DNA of 64,000 nucleotides from Hyperoodon ampullatus (taxonomy: Eukaryota > Chordata > Mammalia > Artiodactyla > Ziphiidae), in assembly GCA_949752795.1 (NCBI GenBank), contig OX457063.1:66363783-66427782 (forward strand), read 5' to 3'. The notes under the pieces were generated by a model. That model had not been told where the DNA came from and searched no databases. It saw only the letters and a program-made list of their open reading frames with translations. The translations under genes and the position numbers were made by a program. Shown in pieces: positions 59,740 to 64,000 of the stretch. Within the stretch, counting starts at the first letter, position 1, and each line of letters starts with the position of its first letter.

Positions 59740-60130
59740 ATACATAAATTAAATATTATGTACGTACCGTGTACTACTAGGTACTGGTGGACAGCAGTAA
59801 ACACTGCCCTCATGGGGCTCACCTTCTAGTGCGGGAAGCAAACAAATAAGCAGTGAAAATCATGTTAGGTAGTGATAAGTGATGGGAAAAGAGATAAGGG
59901 TAAGGAGAGCTGAGTGAGTCCTTGGAGTAAGTCATGTGACTGCCTGAGAGAGTGGGAGCGCTGCTGTGGTGGTGGCGCTGGGACCATTCCAGGAAACAGG
60001 AACAGCACCTGCCAAGGTCTTGAGGTAGGGCTAGAATTTGCTTGGTATGTCCTTTGGGAGTAAGGAGAGGAGAGAGATCAGAGAGGTAGCCAGGATTCAT
60101 CAAGCTGGTTTGCCATGAAAGGAAGCAGTC
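59740..60130 (-). mobile_element. L2 LINE fragment
   Basis: Antisense L2-like order: 'tactactaggtactggtgga', 'cagcagtaaacactgccctc', 'atggggctcaccttctagtg', 'gttaggtagtgataagtgat', 'aggtcttgaggtagggctag'. Ancient; no frame survives. Confidence 0.6.
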
Positions 60131-60466
60131 TTCCATTTGTTTGCACTGTTTATGCCCTGCAGTTTTTGACTGAACACACTTCCACGTACCAGTCAGGTAA
60201 TGAACCTCTTGAAAACCTTGTTGAATGTGTTTGTTGGCTTAATTGCACAGACATGTTAGCCCTGACAGTTCATCAATAAAGGAATTTAAAGGGAATGTGC
60301 AAAGGAATTTGGAATATCTGCAGTTTGTTAGGCTTATCACTAGAGACTTCATTTTATTTAGATGCTATATTTTAAATGAACGAATAAAATGATGAGGCTT
60401 TTTGCCTGTTTATTATTTCAGTAGTAATACACGAACATGGTAAAAATGCAGATAATTTCTTTTGCT
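60131..60466. other. Unassigned non-coding stretch
   Basis: About 340 bp; nothing recognised. Confidence 0.4.
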
Positions 60467-60483
60467 TAAAATAAGGCTTCCCT

Positions 60484-60797
60484 AACAACCTAAGTGTCCA
60501 TCATCGGATGAATGGATAAAGAAGATGTGGCACATATATACAATGGAATATTACTCAGCCATAAAAAGAAACGAAATTGAGCTATTTGTAATGAGGTGGA
60601 TAGACCTAGAGTCTGTCATACAGAGTGAAGTAAGTCAGAAAGAGAAAGACAAATACCGTATGCTAACACATATATATGGAATTTAAGAAAAAAAAATGTC
60701 ATGAAGAACATAGGGGTAAAACAGGAATAAAGACACAGACCTACTTGAGAATGGACTTGAGGATATGGGGAGGGGGAAGGGTAAGAAAAAAGTAAAA
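60484..60797 (+). mobile_element. L1 insertion truncated at both ends (early polyadenylation)
   Basis: Sense L1 of the 36.7 kb lineage starting in the ORF2 end ('aacaacctaagtgtcc') and stopping inside the 3'UTR at 'ggggaagggtaag', followed by an A-rich tail. A perfect 17 bp duplication 'taaaataaggcttccct' lies at 60467-60483 and 60798-60814, so the insertion is complete as it stands. About 350 bp of normal 3'UTR is missing. Confidence 0.95.
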
Positions 60798-60814
60798 TAA
60801 AATAAGGCTTCCCT

Positions 60815-61400
60815 GTCTCCCAGTTCTTAGAGAAGCAACCACCATTAGCAGATTCTGTTAGCAGGGTATGTTCCTAGAATGAAAATAAATACCCTTTTCC
60901 TCTATAAAAAAATGAATGGTCATGGCTATACGCATTGTTTCACATCTTAAAGATCTTGGAGCTCTTCAATATCATAAATGTGGCATTGTCTCATTCTTGG
61001 TGCTATTCAGTTACCTTAGAAGACCACAGTTTAATCATTCCCACATTGATGGATATTAAGGTTTTTGTATCTTTTGCTGTAACAATCAATACTGTGATGA
61101 AAACCCTTGTACACTCTTGGCGTTGCACATTCCTAAGTGTATCTGTAGCAAAAATTCCAGGAAAGGATTGGTAGACAAGGGGGAAATGTGTATTTTAAGT
61201 TTCGATAGATTTGCCAAATTATAACAATTTACACTCCTACCTTGGCCGGGAGTCCGTGTTTTCCCACATCCTAACCAACCACCTTGTATTACCCTTCTTT
61301 TGTGTTTGCAATGTAGGCAAAAAATGCTGTTTATTGTATTTTTATTTCTCTTAGAATGAAGTTGAATTCAGAGATAAACAATATTGTATTTTGGTCAAGG
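60815..61400 (-). mobile_element. Ancient L1 (L1M type) 3' end
   Basis: Antisense: 'gagaagcaaccaccattagc', 'cattcccacattgatggata', 'aaacccttgtacactcttgg', 'ccaaattataacaatttaca', 'gcaatgtaggcaaaaaatg'. Strongly diverged, no frame. Confidence 0.75.
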
Positions 61401-62045
61401 GGGTATTATGTGTGTGACTATGATCCTTTGAAGTATGTGGGGATTTCTTGGAAACTGAGTACCTGGATAATTTTATAAATGGTCTCATGTGCTGGAAAAA
61501 AAAAAAAAAGAATGTGAGTTCTGTTTGTTAGGAGCAGGGTTTTAAGAGTATTTTTGTATTAATCTTGCTGGTTAAATTGTTCACATTTTCTGTAGCCCTA
61601 CTGGTTTTCTCCTGCATCTGTTCTCAGATCACTTCTTTCAGAAGAGAATACCTCCCACTCTGGGTTTTTCCATTTGTCCTTATAGTTGTCAGCTTTCACT
61701 TGACATTTTGTAGACGATTATTGTTTAGGAACATTATGGTTATTTCTTCTTGGTGCGCTGCACACATGAGTTGTTCCTTTTTGTCTCTGATATTACTATT
61801 GCTACACCAGCTTCTTCTCTTTTTAGGTGGTGTTTGATATAGCTTTCATTTTCTGTATTCTTTCTACATTTCTATCATTTTGTTCTGTTCTAGAAATGTC
61901 ACTTGAAAACTATAAATGAATCAGATTTGTAAACCCATTCATCATTTTGTATTCTAACAAATGAATTTCATATGTTCATACTTTTTGAATTACTGATATA
62001 TTTGAATTTATTTCTGGTATGTTATTTTGTGTTATGTAAAGCCTT
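61401..62045 (-). mobile_element. Ancient L1/HAL1 ORF2 5' region fragment
   Basis: Antisense words from the endonuclease region of an old L1: 'aaaagaatgtgagttctgtt', 'gatattactattgctacacc', 'agcttcttctctttttaggt', 'tccttatagttgtcagc'. Open frames of up to 90 codons are on the wrong strand. An A-run lies at 61497-61509. Confidence 0.55.
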
Positions 62046-62333
62046 TTAAAAATTTTTATTTATTTATTTATTTATTTGGTTGCCCTGGGTCTTAGTTGTG
62101 GCTGGCGGGCTCCTTAGTTGCAGCTCTCAGGCTCTTAGTTACGGAGTGCCAGCTCCTTAGTTGCAGTACATGGGCTCCTTAGTTGCAGCAGGCGGACTCC
62201 TTATTTGCGGCTCAAGGGCTCCTTAGTTGTGGCTCACCAGCTTCTTAGTTGTGGCATGTGAACTCTTTGTTGCGGCATGCATGTGGGATCTAGTTCCCTG
62301 ACCAGGGATCCAGCCCGGGCCGCCTGCTGTAAA
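62046..62333 (-). mobile_element. Truncated CHR-1-like SINE with eight 22 bp monomers
   Basis: Antisense. An (ATTT)n tail is at 62050-62080, then eight units of 21-22 bp beginning 'cttagttg' at 62091-62265, then the partial head 'gttccctgaccagggatc'. The A-box part of the head is absent (it stops at 'gggccgcctgctgt'), so it could not start Pol III transcription. Confidence 0.85.
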
Positions 62334-62365
62334 ACTTTTTTTTCTATTAAAAAATCAAATTTTCT

Positions 62366-62568
62366 TTTTTTTAAAAAAATAAATTTATTTATTTATTTGG
62401 CTACGACGGGTCTTAGTTGTGGCACACTGGATATTCGTTGCCACGTGCGGGATCTTAGTTGTGGCATGCGGGATCTAGTTCCCTGCAGGGGGCCCGGGCC
62501 TGATCGAACCGGGGCCCCCTGCATTGGGAGCGTGGAGTCTTAACCACTGGACCACGAGGGAAGTCCCT
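62366..62568 (-). mobile_element. Short tRNA-derived SINE
   Basis: Antisense: tail 'aaataaatttatttatttat', 'ggctacgacgggtcttagtt', and a head ending 'ccacgagggaagtccc' with a B-box-like 'gatcgaaccgggg'. A perfect 13 bp duplication 'aatcaaattttct' lies at 62353-62365 and 62569-62581. The head region contains a GC-rich imperfect hairpin (62486-62521). Confidence 0.9.
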
Positions 62569-62614
62569 AATCAAATTTTCTCTTATTCTTCCTTTTCCCC
62601 TTTGCCTAATTGGA

Positions 62615-62872
62615 AGCTGATTTAGTTTTCTAAGGCTGCTGGAACAAAGTGCCACCTGCTGGGTGGCTCAAAACCACAGAAGTTTATTCTCTCACAGCTC
62701 TGGAGGCTAGAAGTCTGAAGTCAAGGTGTCTGCAAGGCCATGCTCCTCTGAAACCTGTAGGGGACTCCTTCCTTGCATCGTCTTAGCGTCTGGTGGTTGC
62801 TGACAGTATTTGGCATTCCTTGGTTGGCCCTTACATCACTCTAAACCCTGCCATCCTGATCACACAGTCTTC
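62615..62872 (-). mobile_element. MLT1-like LTR (ERVL-MaLR), antisense
   Basis: Antisense MLT1 order: 'tttctaaggctgctggaaca', 'aagtgccacctgctgggtgg', 'tttattctctcacagctctg', 'gaggctagaagtctgaagtc', 'tggcattccttggttggccc'. Ancient retrovirus-like LTR relic; no internal genes. It splits old L1 sequence. Confidence 0.75.
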
Positions 62873-63470
62873 CAAAGGTCTCTGTGGGGTTTCTGCTCTT
62901 AGCTTTATTATTTCCTTCTGTCTGCTTGCTTTGGGTTTATATTACTCTACTTTTTCTAGATTCTTGAGGTGGGAGCTAGATTATTGCTTTGAGACATTGC
63001 TTTTTTAATGTTTGCATTTAGTGCTTTAAATTTCCCTCTCAACACTACTTTAACTGTGTTCCACTTATTTTGACCTATTGTATTTTCATTTTCGTTCAGT
63101 TAAATATATTTTAAAATTTCCTTTAAGACTTTGGCTTTGACCCATTTAGAAGTGTAGTTTCCAAGTGTTTGGAGTTTTACCTGTTACCCTTCTGTTACTT
63201 AATTTCTAGTTGATTCATTATGGTTGGAGAATATACTCTGGCTGATATAAATTCTTTTAAATTTGTAGAGGTTGGTTTTATAGCCCATGATGTCTCTTTT
63301 GGTCAGTGTTCCATGGGCATTTGGAAAGAATGTGTTTCTGCTGTTTGGGGCTGGAGTGTTGCATAAATATCTATTAGATTCTGTTGGTTGATGGTATTTT
63401 TGTCTTATATTCTTCTATAACCTTGCTGATATTCTGTCTAGTTGTTTTATTAATTGTTGAGAGACGGCAA
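62873..63470 (-). mobile_element. Ancient L1 ORF2 linker/endonuclease fragment
   Basis: Antisense: 'tttctagattcttgaggtgg', 'tagtgctttaaatttccctc', 'actgtgttccacttattttg', 'agtgtgtttctgctgtttg'-like and 'gctgatattctgtctagttg'. It partly overlaps in L1 coordinates with 61401-62045, so the two are separate copies or a duplication. Confidence 0.65.
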
Positions 63471-63659
63471 TGCATTTCTTAAAATCTTTCTTCTCAGAAT
63501 GCATCCTTCCTCTTTGAAGACCAAAATATTTTCTGAATTCATAAGGAGCATTAATTACCTGACCAATCAGTCAATAGACCATGGTGGTTATGTGACTCCA
63601 CTGTCCCTTCCTTGTATCCTTAACTCTTTCTTTAAAATAAATAATATATTTTGTTTTAA

Positions 63660-64000
63660 ATTTAAAATTTTTAATTGAAGTATAGTTGAGTTATAATATT
63701 GTATTAGTTTCAGGTGTACAGCAAAGTGATTCAGTTATGTGTGTGTGTGTGTATATATATATATACACACACACATATATATGTATATTTAGATTATTTT
63801 CCATTATGTATTAAGTATAGTTCCCTGTGCTATACAGTAGCTCCTTGTTGCTTCCCTATTTTATGTATGGTGGTTTATATTGATGTCTGTTAATCCCATA
63901 CTTCTGTTTTATCCCTCTCTCCCTCCCTCCCTTTTCCCTTTGGTAACCATAAGTTTGTTTTCTATGTCTGTGAGTCTGTTTCTATTTTGTATATATAGAT
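63660..64000 (-). mobile_element. L1 3' end, cut by the window edge
   Basis: Antisense L1 3'UTR of the left-edge lineage: 'attgaagtatagttgagtta', 'ttccctgtgctatacagtag', 'ctttggtaaccataagtttg'. It contains a (TG)n(TA)n(CA)n tract at 63739-63776 that is nearly a perfect palindrome. Continues past position 64000. Confidence 0.93.

Noticed and set aside
62091..62265. CRISPR-like array
   Set aside because: Units are 22 bp, contiguous and imperfect, with no spacers, inside a SINE of a mammalian genome.

Overview
The window looks like nuclear DNA of a cetacean (whale, dolphin or porpoise). The main evidence is about ten copies of a ~210 bp tRNA-derived SINE that opens with 'ttccctggtggcgcagtgg' and ends at an A-tail after 'gcgtaccgc'. 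This is the CHR-2 type abundant in whales and dolphins. It occurs with longer CHR-1 relatives and L1 lineages of cetartiodactyl type. The species call rests on recalled family signatures, not on a search.

I found no host protein-coding gene, no convincing exon and no structural RNA gene. The open reading frames come from SINEs read in every frame, decayed L1 ORFs, microsatellites and chance. Intergenic or deep intronic DNA fits best.

Layout. 1-2139: 3' part of a sense L1 with a CHR SINE in it. 2.1-11.6 kb: mostly unassigned DNA with four SINE insertions (three with clear duplications) and one ancient L1. 11.6-18.6 kb: an ancient L1 end followed by a full-length but dead antisense L1 (5'UTR, ORF1, ORF2, 3'UTR) with a nested SINE. 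19.6-22.7 kb: a sense mosaic of L1 pieces. 22.7-34.3 kb: unassigned DNA with SINEs, MIRs, a long (TG)n and a small L1. 34.8-43.7 kb: the densest L1 block, holding an ancient L1, a fairly young 5'-truncated sense L1, and two adjacent antisense L1s. The second of these keeps a ~1.5 kb 5'UTR but has lost most of ORF2. 43.7-53 kb: mixed DNA with a SINE inside an L1 and a SINE with an unusual 3' flank. 53-60 kb: L2 and MIR relics, a probable solo LTR and a Tigger-like fragment. 60-64 kb: a short L1 with an early 3' end, ancient L1 pieces, two SINEs and an MLT1-like LTR.

Nothing here works as a pathway. The elements are linked only through the L1 machinery: SINEs and truncated L1s carry A-tails and 11-19 bp flanking duplications, as expected for L1-driven target-primed insertion. 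SINEs sit inside L1s, so they came later. I see no undescribed biological system. The points worth following up are retrotransposition by-products: a tail-only insertion, an L1 with premature polyadenylation, a possible SINE 3' transduction, 22 bp monomer arrays in a SINE, and a 299-codon open frame antisense to an L1 5'UTR.
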